DNA from: Flavobacteriales bacterium
Lineage (GTDB): Bacteria > Bacteroidota > Bacteroidia > Flavobacteriales > TMED113
Length of the DNA stretch: 40,771 nt
Direction of reading: 5' to 3'
Assembly (NCBI GenBank): GCA_002701365.1
Contig: NZUK01000030.1
Coordinates: 1-40,771, forward strand
The notes under the pieces were generated by a model that had not been told where the DNA came from, did no database searches, and was given only the letters and a program-made list of their open reading frames with translations. A program made the translations under genes and the position numbers. Positions 1 through 7,050 of this stretch are shown here, in pieces. The stretch's first letter is position 1, and every line of letters begins with the position of its first letter.

Positions 1-90
1 ACACCTGCTGCTGAAGAAACACCTGCTGCTGAAGAAACACCTGCTGCTGAAGAAACACCTGCTGCTGAAGAAACACCTGCTGCTGAAGAA
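1..90 (+). repeat. Five perfect 18-bp tandem repeats in coding sequence
   Basis: The unit acacctgctgctgaagaa is repeated five times without a mismatch, starting at base 1, and encodes TPAAEE. Identity at third codon positions points to recent slippage or expansion rather than selection on the protein alone. The array probably continues to the left of the window. Confidence 0.97.
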
Positions 91-120
91 AATAATTCAT
101 CTGAAAAAGAGGATAAATAA
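1..120 (+). CDS. rpsP: C-terminal tail of a protein, probably 30S ribosomal protein S16 (partial)
   Basis: Only the last 39 codons are in the window, in the frame starting at base 1. They encode five identical copies of a six-residue unit (TPAAEE) and then NNSSEKEDK before the TAA stop at 118-120. No catalytic or folded domain is visible. The call rests on position: the next gene, 3 nt downstream, is rimM, and rpsP-rimM is a standard pair. Flavobacterial S16 proteins are known to carry an acidic Ala/Glu/Pro-rich C-terminal extension of this kind. S16 binds 16S rRNA early in assembly of the small ribosomal subunit; the tail itself has no known job. The body of the gene lies outside the window, so the name is an inference. 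Confidence 0.7.
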   Translation, partial: TPAAEETPAAEETPAAEETPAAEETPAAEENNSSEKEDK

Positions 121-123
121 AAT

Positions 124-651
124 TTGATCTTGAAAAATCAAATGATATACATTGGCCATGTAGCGAAAACTCATGGACTACATGGACATTTAAGTATCAA
201 AATTGACATGCCTCAAGACATGTGTCAATTACTAGATAAAATCAAAAAAATTTATATCTCTAAAAACGAACCTCTTCTAATTACAAAGGCACAATTAAAT
301 AATAAAATATTTTTGAGAGTCAAAATCAAAAGCATTAATAATAGAGAAGACGCAAAAAACATTTTAAGACATTCTATATTTATCAAAAAAGGGGAACACT
401 CTCAATTTGATAATGAATGGGATGAGAAAAATAAATACTTACATTTTAAAATTTATGATAAAACAGAAGGTGAAATAGGAAGTATTGAAAAAATTGATTT
501 CAATAGACCACAACCTTTATTTATAGTCAAAAAAGATGGTAATACAATACTAATTCCATTTGTTAACGAACTAATTACAAATATCAACATGGTTTCAAAG
601 GTTATTAATGTTGAATTACCTGAAAACCTTATACAAATATGTAATCAATAA
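124..651 (+). CDS. rimM: Ribosome maturation factor RimM
   Basis: RimM binds S19 in the 30S head and helps mature the 3' major domain of 16S rRNA. The 175-residue length fits the family. The N-terminal RimM fold is marked by YIGHVAKTHGLHGHLSI near residues 8-24. The C-terminal PRC-barrel-like part begins after about residue 95 and includes the stretch IPFVNELI near residue 140, a position conserved in the family. The start is uncertain: TTG codons lie at 124 and 130 and an ATG at 142. A TTG start gives a few residues before the conserved IG motif, as other flavobacterial RimM proteins have, and sits 3 nt after the upstream stop. The ATG would leave the conserved region at the very N-terminus. 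The gene follows the presumed rpsP closely, so the two are likely cotranscribed. Confidence 0.93.
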   Translation: MILKNQMIYIGHVAKTHGLHGHLSIKIDMPQDMCQLLDKIKKIYISKNEPLLITKAQLNNKIFLRVKIKSINNREDAKNILRHSIFIKKGEHSQFDNEWDEKNKYLHFKIYDKTEGEIGSIEKIDFNRPQPLFIVKKDGNTILIPFVNELITNINMVSKVINVELPENLIQICNQ

Positions 652-683
652 TTTTTTATTTTATTTTTAATAAAAATTAAACC

Positions 684-1232
684 ATGAAACACACTTTATT
701 TATTTTAATATTTTTGATATTTTTTATCTGTTTTTCTCAAGACAATACAGTAAGTTTAGGAACTAATAATCTTAGTAATATCAATATTAACTACGAAATT
801 GAAACCAATAATAATTATAACTTAAGAATTGGCATATCTAGAAACTTAATTAATGGTAATAACTCTAATAAAAAATTTACATATAATTTCGGATCTATAT
901 CTGCCAAAGTATATGACAGGGAAATATGGGATTTTGAAATATATCACGGTCCAGGGTTATTAATTGGATATTTTTATGAGTATACAAATTTTAGAAGCAA
1001 CACACTATACTACCCTATTTATAATGGTGATTATCAAAGCTCAGCAATGATTTCTACACAATATAGTTTAGGAGTAGAAAGAGAAATGGGAGACAATATT
1101 TACTTGTCTGGAGAATTAGCCGCCGGATCCCATATTTTATTCAATGATGACATGACAATTTTAGAAAAATATAATTTAGGAAATTTTATTCCATATCTTG
1201 GACTAAATATATATGTGGGTTATAGATTTTAA
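684..1232 (+). CDS. Small exported outer-membrane beta-barrel-like protein, function unknown
   Basis: The 182-residue product starts with a clear signal peptide: Lys-2, a hydrophobic run to about residue 17, and a Ser-Gln cleavage region. The mature part alternates polar and hydrophobic residues in strand-like segments and ends in an aromatic residue (GYRF), as outer-membrane beta-barrels do. I recognise no family. It lies 32 nt after rimM on the same strand and ends 4 nt before a convergent gene. It could be an outer-membrane beta-barrel domain protein or a periplasmic beta-rich protein; the terminal Phe favours the former. Confidence 0.6.
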   Translation: MKHTLFILIFLIFFICFSQDNTVSLGTNNLSNININYEIETNNNYNLRIGISRNLINGNNSNKKFTYNFGSISAKVYDREIWDFEIYHGPGLLIGYFYEYTNFRSNTLYYPIYNGDYQSSAMISTQYSLGVEREMGDNIYLSGELAAGSHILFNDDMTILEKYNLGNFIPYLGLNIYVGYRF

Positions 1233-1236
1233 AGAA

Positions 1237-1851
1237 TTAATGTTTTTCACCATAAAGGACCAAAGTTCCTGACCAATCATTTTTTTGCCCAAATTGCTCA
1301 ACAATTATATTCTTAAAACCTACACTTCGAAATAAGGCTTCCCATTGTAAAATAGAATATGTCCACATATGTACATTTAAATCAATTGGCCATTTTAAAG
1401 ATGGTTTGTTTTCTAAATAGTGATCTATCCCTATAATAAAACATCCATTTTTATTTAATAGATGATTAAAAATATGATTGATAGTTATTTGTGGATTTGT
1501 TAAATAATAAAAAACCTCCATACTAAAAACAATATCAAAACTATCGGTATAAGCATTTAAATTATTAAGATCCATTTGTAGATATGTTGATGTCATATCT
1601 TTTGAAATTGCTTTTTTAATCATGTTTTCTGATCCATCTATACCAACTGCACTCACACACTCTTTCATAGATGATGTTTTTTTAACTACCCAGCCATTAC
1701 CACAACCAATATCTAAGAAAGTAAAATTTGATTTGAGTATTTTTTTAGGAATTAAATTAAACATATAATCTACGGAAGGAGTATGATTTACTTCCATGCC
1801 ATCATCCTTACCTAATTCTACCCATTTATTAAAAAGATTAATTGCTTTCAT
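1237..1851 (-). CDS. Class I SAM-dependent methyltransferase, last gene of the heme operon
   Basis: The 204-residue protein has a Rossmann-fold methyltransferase signature: motif I FLDIGCGNGW at residues 45-54, an acidic loop GIDGSENMI near 75-83, and MDLNN before a hydrophobic strand (DIVFSMEVFYYL). No signal peptide, so it is cytoplasmic. Its ATG overlaps the stop of the upstream HmuY-like gene by 4 nt, implying translational coupling. The N-terminal stretch with GKDDGME resembles a family of small methyltransferases of unknown substrate. The substrate cannot be read from the sequence. Its place at the end of a heme-uptake operon could mean a role in tetrapyrrole or iron-ligand handling, but that is inference. 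Confidence 0.85.
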   Translation of the reverse strand: MKAINLFNKWVELGKDDGMEVNHTPSVDYMFNLIPKKILKSNFTFLDIGCGNGWVVKKTSSMKECVSAVGIDGSENMIKKAISKDMTSTYLQMDLNNLNAYTDSFDIVFSMEVFYYLTNPQITINHIFNHLLNKNGCFIIGIDHYLENKPSLKWPIDLNVHMWTYSILQWEALFRSVGFKNIIVEQFGQKNDWSGTLVLYGEKH

Positions 1852-2903
1852 AATGTTATTTTTTCAAGTTGAAACATAGGTGCCCCCTTTTCTCCGTTAT
1901 TATTATAAAAATCAAGAAATAATAACTTATAATAATCTTTGTAGTGTGTTTTAATAATATATACTGGAGATACAATTGAATAAATACCTGCAGGACCATC
2001 ATATACTTTCCAATCATATCCAATTGAATTGCGATCTGTTTTAAATACATAATCTTCAATATTAGAACTATTAATATTTGAAAAATCATTAATACTATCC
2101 ACCGCAACCGACACATGATGATTTTGCAGAACTCCTACCACCCTATATGTAGGTAATGTAGCCGAGGGGTTTCCAGGAGAAGGTACATTAAATTCAGTGT
2201 ATTGAGAAAAACACAAATCCCATTCAAAATTTACGACATCTACTATATTAGTATTATTAAGAGAAAAATATGTAAAATTATTACCATCCTTTTTTTCAAT
2301 ATCAATAATACTACTAAAAGACCAATTAATAAAAGGCTGAAATATATTATTAATAATTTGAACAGAGTAAGTGTTTTCATTTGAACTATGTAATCTAACA
2401 ATACACATTCCTAAATGATTGTTTTCACAATCATAACCTTTATCAATTAAATAATCGCCATATGTATACTGTTCTATTAAATTATTATCAGATTGACAAT
2501 AATTTAATTCTTGATCATCATTCATAAAAGCAGTCAAAAATAAATTGCCATTTGGATCATCAAATTTCCAATCATTGAATTTTAACATCTCATCTAAAGA
2601 AAGTGGGACACTAGGGTTCGTATTTAATATATTATTTAATGGCAATACTCTCATGTATTTAGACGAGTTAAGAATAATAGATTTGGAATCTGGAAAATTA
2701 GAAAAAGCAATATCCCAATTTGAAGTTAAATTCTCTCCTACAACTAAATCCTCTTGAATACTATAATATTTTTGGATACAATAATCTGAACCTAAATCAA
2801 TCTGAGTGTAATTAATCACACCCTCAATATCAACAGGAATTTCATCTGGTTCACATGATATAAAAAAAAGAATTACTAAAAAATAGCTAATATTATTAAT
2901 CAT
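1848..2903 (-). CDS. hmuY: HmuY-like heme-binding lipoprotein
   Basis: The 351-residue product has a lipoprotein signal peptide with Cys-17 (FFISC). It shows several features recalled from the HmuY family: an early NWDIAFSN segment (about residues 62-69) and a C-terminal block with KLLFLDFYNNNGEKGAP, close to the family's ending. HmuY proteins sit on the outer-membrane surface, bind heme and pass it to a TonB-dependent receptor. Here the receptor gene overlaps by 8 nt upstream and a heme oxygenase precedes that, which supports the role. At 351 residues it is longer than the classic Porphyromonas protein (about 215), but flavobacterial members are often longer. The heme ligands cannot be assigned by eye. 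Confidence 0.75.
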   Translation of the reverse strand: MINNISYFLVILFFISCEPDEIPVDIEGVINYTQIDLGSDYCIQKYYSIQEDLVVGENLTSNWDIAFSNFPDSKSIILNSSKYMRVLPLNNILNTNPSVPLSLDEMLKFNDWKFDDPNGNLFLTAFMNDDQELNYCQSDNNLIEQYTYGDYLIDKGYDCENNHLGMCIVRLHSSNENTYSVQIINNIFQPFINWSFSSIIDIEKKDGNNFTYFSLNNTNIVDVVNFEWDLCFSQYTEFNVPSPGNPSATLPTYRVVGVLQNHHVSVAVDSINDFSNINSSNIEDYVFKTDRNSIGYDWKVYDGPAGIYSIVSPVYIIKTHYKDYYKLLFLDFYNNNGEKGAPMFQLEKITL

Positions 2904-4890
2904 AACTAATATTAAATTTTAATGATGTATAAAAATGTCTGCCACACGACAGTGGTATCCCTGCTTCAGCATTATGGAAACTCGAAATTAATGTTTCGGA
3001 ATCAATGTTGGTTACATTAAATAAATTATTAATTCCGATGGAAAACTTAGTCTCTTTCGATAAATTTAAAGCATATGAAACATCTAACATATTGTAGCTA
3101 GATATATCTTGTAAAGTAATTTCCCCAATTGCATTTTTAGACAAAACAGATTTTGCCCCATTAAAACCAAAAAATGCTGAAAAAGTATGTTTGGCACTAA
3201 TATGATATTTAAACATAGCATCCAACTTGATGTGAAAATTTATATCTGAATTATAAACAGAACTTTGGCCTAAGTAAGCGGTATTGAAATGAAATTCTAA
3301 GTCATTATTATTAAATTTTAAACCTATTTTAGAGCCTAATATTCTATAATTGCCAATATTGACATACTGAAAATTGGTTGTGTTATCATTTTGAACTAAC
3401 ATAATGAAATTATCAATTTTATTATATAGTAACTTAAAAGTTAAGTTATAAGTATTAGAAAATTTTGAATTTAAATTAATTTGATAACTGTTAGATGTTT
3501 CTGATCTCAAACTAGAATTACCTTGAATATTATGGTTAATATCTACGAAATTAAAATACATTTCTTTTAATGATGGTATTCTAAAACCAGAAGCATAAGA
3601 AAATCTCAGTGATATGTTTTTATGAAAGTTATATTTCAAATTCAAGGCTGGAGTAAAAGCATTGTTATTTTCATCACTATATAAGTATCTAAAAGAAGAT
3701 CTAATAATAAAATTATTAAATCTGTAATCTAATGAAGAAAAACCAGAAAAATCTACTCTTTTCTTTTCTAAGTTTAAGACTCTTGGAGTATTTAATTTTT
3801 CATAATTAATAGCATAACCATATTGATAATTTAATTTCTTTCTTTTAACATTCGAGCATGTAACTCTGTGTGTGAATAAATTAATAATTGTAGTATCAAC
3901 ATTATCAAGCAAGGACTCTGTTAAATCTGTCAAATCTACATAATACTTATTCTTGATTCTATTATATCTATTGTGATGAAATACAACATTAATAATCCTA
4001 TTCAAAAAAGGCCCTTCAATAAGTATTCCCTTATCAAATCTGGTGGTATTATAATACTCATCAAATGCATAATGCAAGAATGCTCCTTGAGGTAAACCCT
4101 TATTCACTACCCGCTCATTTAAATAATCTAAATATGGTTTAATAGTTAATTGGCTCTTTGTCTTGAAAATATAATTTGATTTTATAAACCATTGTTCTTT
4201 CGGTTTCCAATAATGGAAACGAGTACTATCAGCATAATAATCATTAGGAAATTCTAAAAAGCTATCATCTGAAGACCATCCATCAAAATAATGTCTACCA
4301 ATCGATGTTGATAGTGTATTACCACCCAATTCAAATCCAACATTCCCATTCAAATTATACTGCCCTATCGATTCAAAATATGATTCTGCTGAAAAACTAA
4401 CCTTTTTATTTTGATTAGTTTTAGAAATTAAATTAATGGTTGCACCTAATGCATTATTTCCATATATATTACTTAAAGGTCCTTCAATAATTTCTATTCT
4501 TTCTATATTATTAATACTAATCTGAGAAAAATCAACACTACCATTATGTAAACCTGACATTTCAATTCCATCAATCAATACTTTAATATTTTCACCAGAA
4601 ATCCCCTGAAAATCTATATAATTACCTAAAAAGGGATCATGGAAAACATCAATACCTGTATGACGACTCAAAACATTAGATAAATTTTGAGAACCAAAAT
4701 CAGATAAACTCTCTTGAGAAATAATTTCAATTGAATATATTGAACTATCAATATGTGTTGGAATATATTGAGCTGTTAAAACAATTTGATCTAATAAAGT
4801 ACTATTTTGAAATTTATCTTGAGAAAAAGCAGATAAATAAATAAAAAAAAAGAAAAATTTTAAATTATTATAAATTAGTAACTTACTCAT
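2896..4890 (-). CDS. TonB-dependent outer-membrane receptor, probably for heme
   Basis: The 664-residue protein begins with a signal peptide rich in Phe (residues 10-24, ending FSQ). A plug domain follows at about 35-160, with typical segments: LSNVLSRHTGIDV, a GENIKVLIDGI-like strand, IERIEIIEGPLSNIYG, and NALGATINLIS. The remaining residues form a 22-strand-type barrel that ends in FNISYD. It lacks the carboxypeptidase-like regulatory domain found at the start of SusC proteins, so it belongs with the shorter siderophore and heme receptors (HmuR, CirA-like). The gene overlaps heme oxygenase upstream and the HmuY-like lipoprotein downstream by 8 nt each. That context is the main evidence for heme as the ligand; import is powered by TonB-ExbBD, not in this window. 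Confidence 0.88.
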   Translation of the reverse strand: MSKLLIYNNLKFFFFFIYLSAFSQDKFQNSTLLDQIVLTAQYIPTHIDSSIYSIEIISQESLSDFGSQNLSNVLSRHTGIDVFHDPFLGNYIDFQGISGENIKVLIDGIEMSGLHNGSVDFSQISINNIERIEIIEGPLSNIYGNNALGATINLISKTNQNKKVSFSAESYFESIGQYNLNGNVGFELGGNTLSTSIGRHYFDGWSSDDSFLEFPNDYYADSTRFHYWKPKEQWFIKSNYIFKTKSQLTIKPYLDYLNERVVNKGLPQGAFLHYAFDEYYNTTRFDKGILIEGPFLNRIINVVFHHNRYNRIKNKYYVDLTDLTESLLDNVDTTIINLFTHRVTCSNVKRKKLNYQYGYAINYEKLNTPRVLNLEKKRVDFSGFSSLDYRFNNFIIRSSFRYLYSDENNNAFTPALNLKYNFHKNISLRFSYASGFRIPSLKEMYFNFVDINHNIQGNSSLRSETSNSYQINLNSKFSNTYNLTFKLLYNKIDNFIMLVQNDNTTNFQYVNIGNYRILGSKIGLKFNNNDLEFHFNTAYLGQSSVYNSDINFHIKLDAMFKYHISAKHTFSAFFGFNGAKSVLSKNAIGEITLQDISSYNMLDVSYALNLSKETKFSIGINNLFNVTNIDSETLISSFHNAEAGIPLSCGRHFYTSLKFNISYD

Positions 4891-5443
4891 CTTGTTGTAT
4901 CATAACATCATACATTTCAATAAATAATTGCGTTGCAAAGTTAAAGACTTTTTTTGCCTCTTCAGCCATATCATCATTTAATTTACTATATATATCTTTT
5001 GCTAAATTATTTGAATCTTCAAATTGATAATAAAAACCATTTCCTGGCACTTTTTTAGCAATCATTTGACCACCTCTCAAATCACCTAAATAACGCACGT
5101 AAACGTGAGCTATGAAATCATTCTCCGAGCTTATTTTTTGTACGTAATCAACATATTCAAGAGTGCTTTCTGTAAGCATATTTGACAAATTATCTGAAAA
5201 TTCTAGTTTTAAGTCCAGTTTTAATTCATTTATATCCTTAATTATATTTTCACTTCTTTCTAACTTTTTGTTAGGTAGTGAAAATGATGTATTTTCTATG
5301 GCACTATAACACGCATGTTGATTAACTAGGTATCTTAAATAAGTTTTTTTTGATATCTTGCCACTCATTAAGACTCCAGCAAATTTTTGACGCTCAGCAT
5401 CACGATGTTGCTGCATAGTTAATTCTTTGAGACTCATATACAA
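4883..5443 (-). CDS. hemO: Biliverdin-producing heme oxygenase
   Basis: The enzyme opens heme to biliverdin, CO and ferrous iron, releasing iron from imported heme in the cytoplasm. Signature features are visible in its 186 residues: the probable proximal heme ligand His-13 in the N-terminal helix (MQQHRDAE), the segment FAGVLMSGKISKKTY, and the distal-helix motif RYLGDLRGGQ at 117-126 with its flexible glycines. The length matches bacterial HemO/HmuO. ATG codons at residues 1 and 3 are both possible; the second (5437) gives the usual MSLKEL beginning. It is the first gene of the minus-strand operon (hemO, receptor, hmuY-like, methyltransferase), diverging from the nitroreductase across a gap of about 44 nt that must hold both promoters. 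Confidence 0.92.
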   Translation of the reverse strand: MYMSLKELTMQQHRDAERQKFAGVLMSGKISKKTYLRYLVNQHACYSAIENTSFSLPNKKLERSENIIKDINELKLDLKLEFSDNLSNMLTESTLEYVDYVQKISSENDFIAHVYVRYLGDLRGGQMIAKKVPGNGFYYQFEDSNNLAKDIYSKLNDDMAEEAKKVFNFATQLFIEMYDVMIQQDE

Positions 5444-5487
5444 AAATTTTAAGGGGTAAAAATATAATAAATTAATTGAAAAATTAT

Positions 5488-6045
5488 ATGATTAAAAAAG
5501 AAGTTTCCCAAATTATTGCAAAAAGAAGATCAATTTTCCCTCATCAGTTTAATGGTCAAACAATTAATAAAAAAATAGTTTTACAATTACTGATAAACGC
5601 AAATACTGCCCCTACTCATAGACTCACACAGCCATGGTTTTTTAAAGTATTTTCTGGCAATTCAAAACAAAAATTAGCAGATGAATTAATTCATTCTAAT
5701 ACTACTGCTTCCGAATTGTTTAAAAAAAAAATTACAACGAACTTTCAACTATCTAGCCATATAATATGTATTTGTATGCGTAGAGATCATACAGAATCAA
5801 TACCAGAATGGGAAGAAATCGCATCTGTGGCAATGGCGGTTCAAAATATTTGGCTATCATGTGTTGATGGTAAAATAGGTGGATATTGGAGTACACCTAA
5901 AGGGATAGAGAAATTAAATAATTTTTTACATTTAAAGACTAAAGAGCGTTGTTTAGGATTATTTTATCTAGGAGTATATGACTCTTTACAAGATAGGGTT
6001 TTAAATAGAAAAAGTATTGAACAAGATGTTCAATGGTTAAATTAG
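5488..6045 (+). CDS. Nitroreductase family FMN oxidoreductase
   Basis: This protein of about 185 residues has the nitroreductase fold signature: an N-terminal RRSIFPHQF that positions the FMN phosphate, a THRLTQPWFF segment, and the helical stretch VAMAVQNIW followed by GGYWSTP. It resembles the YdjA-type minimal nitroreductases. The enzymes use NAD(P)H to reduce nitro compounds or quinones; the natural substrate is unknown. I chose the ATG at 5488 over the in-frame TTG at 5476, as it gives the usual short N-terminus before the RRS motif. It is divergent from hemO and lies directly before the FTR1 gene; its 3' end is followed after 6 nt by a Fur-box-like sequence, so FTR1 probably has its own promoter. 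Confidence 0.88.
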   Translation: MIKKEVSQIIAKRRSIFPHQFNGQTINKKIVLQLLINANTAPTHRLTQPWFFKVFSGNSKQKLADELIHSNTTASELFKKKITTNFQLSSHIICICMRRDHTESIPEWEEIASVAMAVQNIWLSCVDGKIGGYWSTPKGIEKLNNFLHLKTKERCLGLFYLGVYDSLQDRVLNRKSIEQDVQWLN

Positions 6046-6051
6046 TGATCT

Positions 6052-6070
6052 ATTTAGAATAATTATAAAT
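6052..6070. promoter_or_regulatory. Fur-box-like operator, copy 1
   Basis: The 19-mer ATTTAGAATAATTATAAAT is a near inverted repeat. From memory, it matches 17 of 19 positions of the Fur box described for the flavobacterium Riemerella (ATTTAGAATTATTCTAAAT). An exact second copy lies 42 bp downstream, and both precede an iron permease gene. The match to a published consensus is recalled, not searched. Confidence 0.6.
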
Positions 6071-6093
6071 AAATATTAATATATTTCTACATT

Positions 6094-6112
6094 ATTTAGA
6101 ATAATTATAAAT
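6094..6112. promoter_or_regulatory. Fur-box-like operator, copy 2
   Basis: This site is identical to the copy at 6052 over 20 bp when the preceding T is counted. The spacing between copies is 42 bp, about four helical turns, so two repressor dimers could bind on the same face. It ends 8 nt before the ATG of the FTR1 gene, which would block transcription or initiation when iron-loaded Fur is bound. Confidence 0.6.
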
Positions 6113-6120
6113 TGCAAAAC

Positions 6121-7002
6121 ATGAATGAATTTATTATAACATTTAGAGAGGGACTAGAAGCAACATTAATAGTTGGAATTGTATATACATTTTTATCTAA
6201 AACAAATATGCATGAACAAATAAAACATCTTTGGTCAGCAGTAATAGCGGCCATAATTGGTAGTATAGCCGTTGCATTCTTAATTATATCTCTTAATAAT
6301 CAAATTGGTAATACAGCAATTGCAAAGCTATTTGAAGCAATTTTTATGTACATAACTGCAGGACTGCTTCTCTATGTAGTGTTTTGGCTGTCTAAATCAA
6401 TAAGCGACAAGAAGAAATTAGAAGAATTAGCATCCAAAGCTAGTAGATCCAGTAAATGGGGAATATTTTTATTGATTTTTTTTGCAATACTAAGAGAAGG
6501 TTTTGAAACAGTAATGTTTCTTATTAGCGGCGTGATTCAAACTGGAAGTTTCTCATATTTTGGATTTTTTTCGGGCTTAATTTTATCATGCTTAATTGGC
6601 TACTTGATTTTTAGTCAAGGTAAAAAAATTAACCTAAAGCCGTTTTTTGCAGCAACTACATTTTGCCTTGTATTATTTGCAGCAGGAATGAATGCATACG
6701 GAACTCATGAGATAGAATCATTTTTAACAAAACAAGAGTATATCTCAAAAGATATTTCAAGACCTTGGGATATTTTACAACCCAAACCTGAACTGAGTTC
6801 AAATGACAATCGTATACTATACACTTATAATGACGAGAAAGCGAAATACTTTCATATTCTTCATGATAAAGGTGCGATTGGAGCATTTTTAAAAGGTTTT
6901 TTTGGATATAATTCAAATCCAAATTGGATTGAATTATTTGTCTGGATTACCACGTTAATATTTGGATTTAAAATATGGAGACAGTTTTATATAAAAACAT
7001 AA
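6121..7002 (+). CDS. FTR1-family high-affinity iron permease
   Basis: An inner-membrane iron permease of the EfeU/FTR1 type, 293 residues. Both REGxE iron-binding motifs are present: REGLE at residues 9-13 in the first membrane helix and REGFE at 125-129 in the fourth. About seven hydrophobic helices can be picked out (near 7-25, 38-58, 68-92, 113-135, 140-160, 170-190, and the C-terminus 268-286). A soluble loop of about 75 residues precedes the last helix. The in-frame TTG at 6112 is a possible earlier start, but it overlaps a Fur-box-like site; the ATG at 6121 gives the normal family N-terminus. No EfeO or EfeB gene is adjacent, so its partner oxidase, if any, is elsewhere. Regulation by iron is suggested by the paired sites upstream. 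Confidence 0.92.
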   Translation: MNEFIITFREGLEATLIVGIVYTFLSKTNMHEQIKHLWSAVIAAIIGSIAVAFLIISLNNQIGNTAIAKLFEAIFMYITAGLLLYVVFWLSKSISDKKKLEELASKASRSSKWGIFLLIFFAILREGFETVMFLISGVIQTGSFSYFGFFSGLILSCLIGYLIFSQGKKINLKPFFAATTFCLVLFAAGMNAYGTHEIESFLTKQEYISKDISRPWDILQPKPELSSNDNRILYTYNDEKAKYFHILHDKGAIGAFLKGFFGYNSNPNWIELFVWITTLIFGFKIWRQFYIKT

Positions 7003-7022
7003 TTACAAAAAATATATATATA

Positions 7023-7040
7023 TTAGAATACTTATTCTAA
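7023..7040. promoter_or_regulatory. 18-bp perfect palindrome upstream of the hydrolase gene
   Basis: TTAGAATA-CT-TATTCTAA is a perfect inverted repeat located 10 nt before the ATG at 7051. The half-site TTAGAAT is shared with the Fur-box-like repeats before FTR1, but the spacing between the half-sites is 4 instead of 1. It may be an operator for Fur or another dimeric regulator, or a short hairpin. Confidence 0.45.
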
Positions 7041-7050
7041 ATTATTAAAA

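Noticed and set aside
1856-2116. 86-residue minus-strand frame
   Set aside because: It lies in another frame inside the HmuY-like gene, and its Ile/Leu/Tyr-rich sequence reflects AT-rich DNA.
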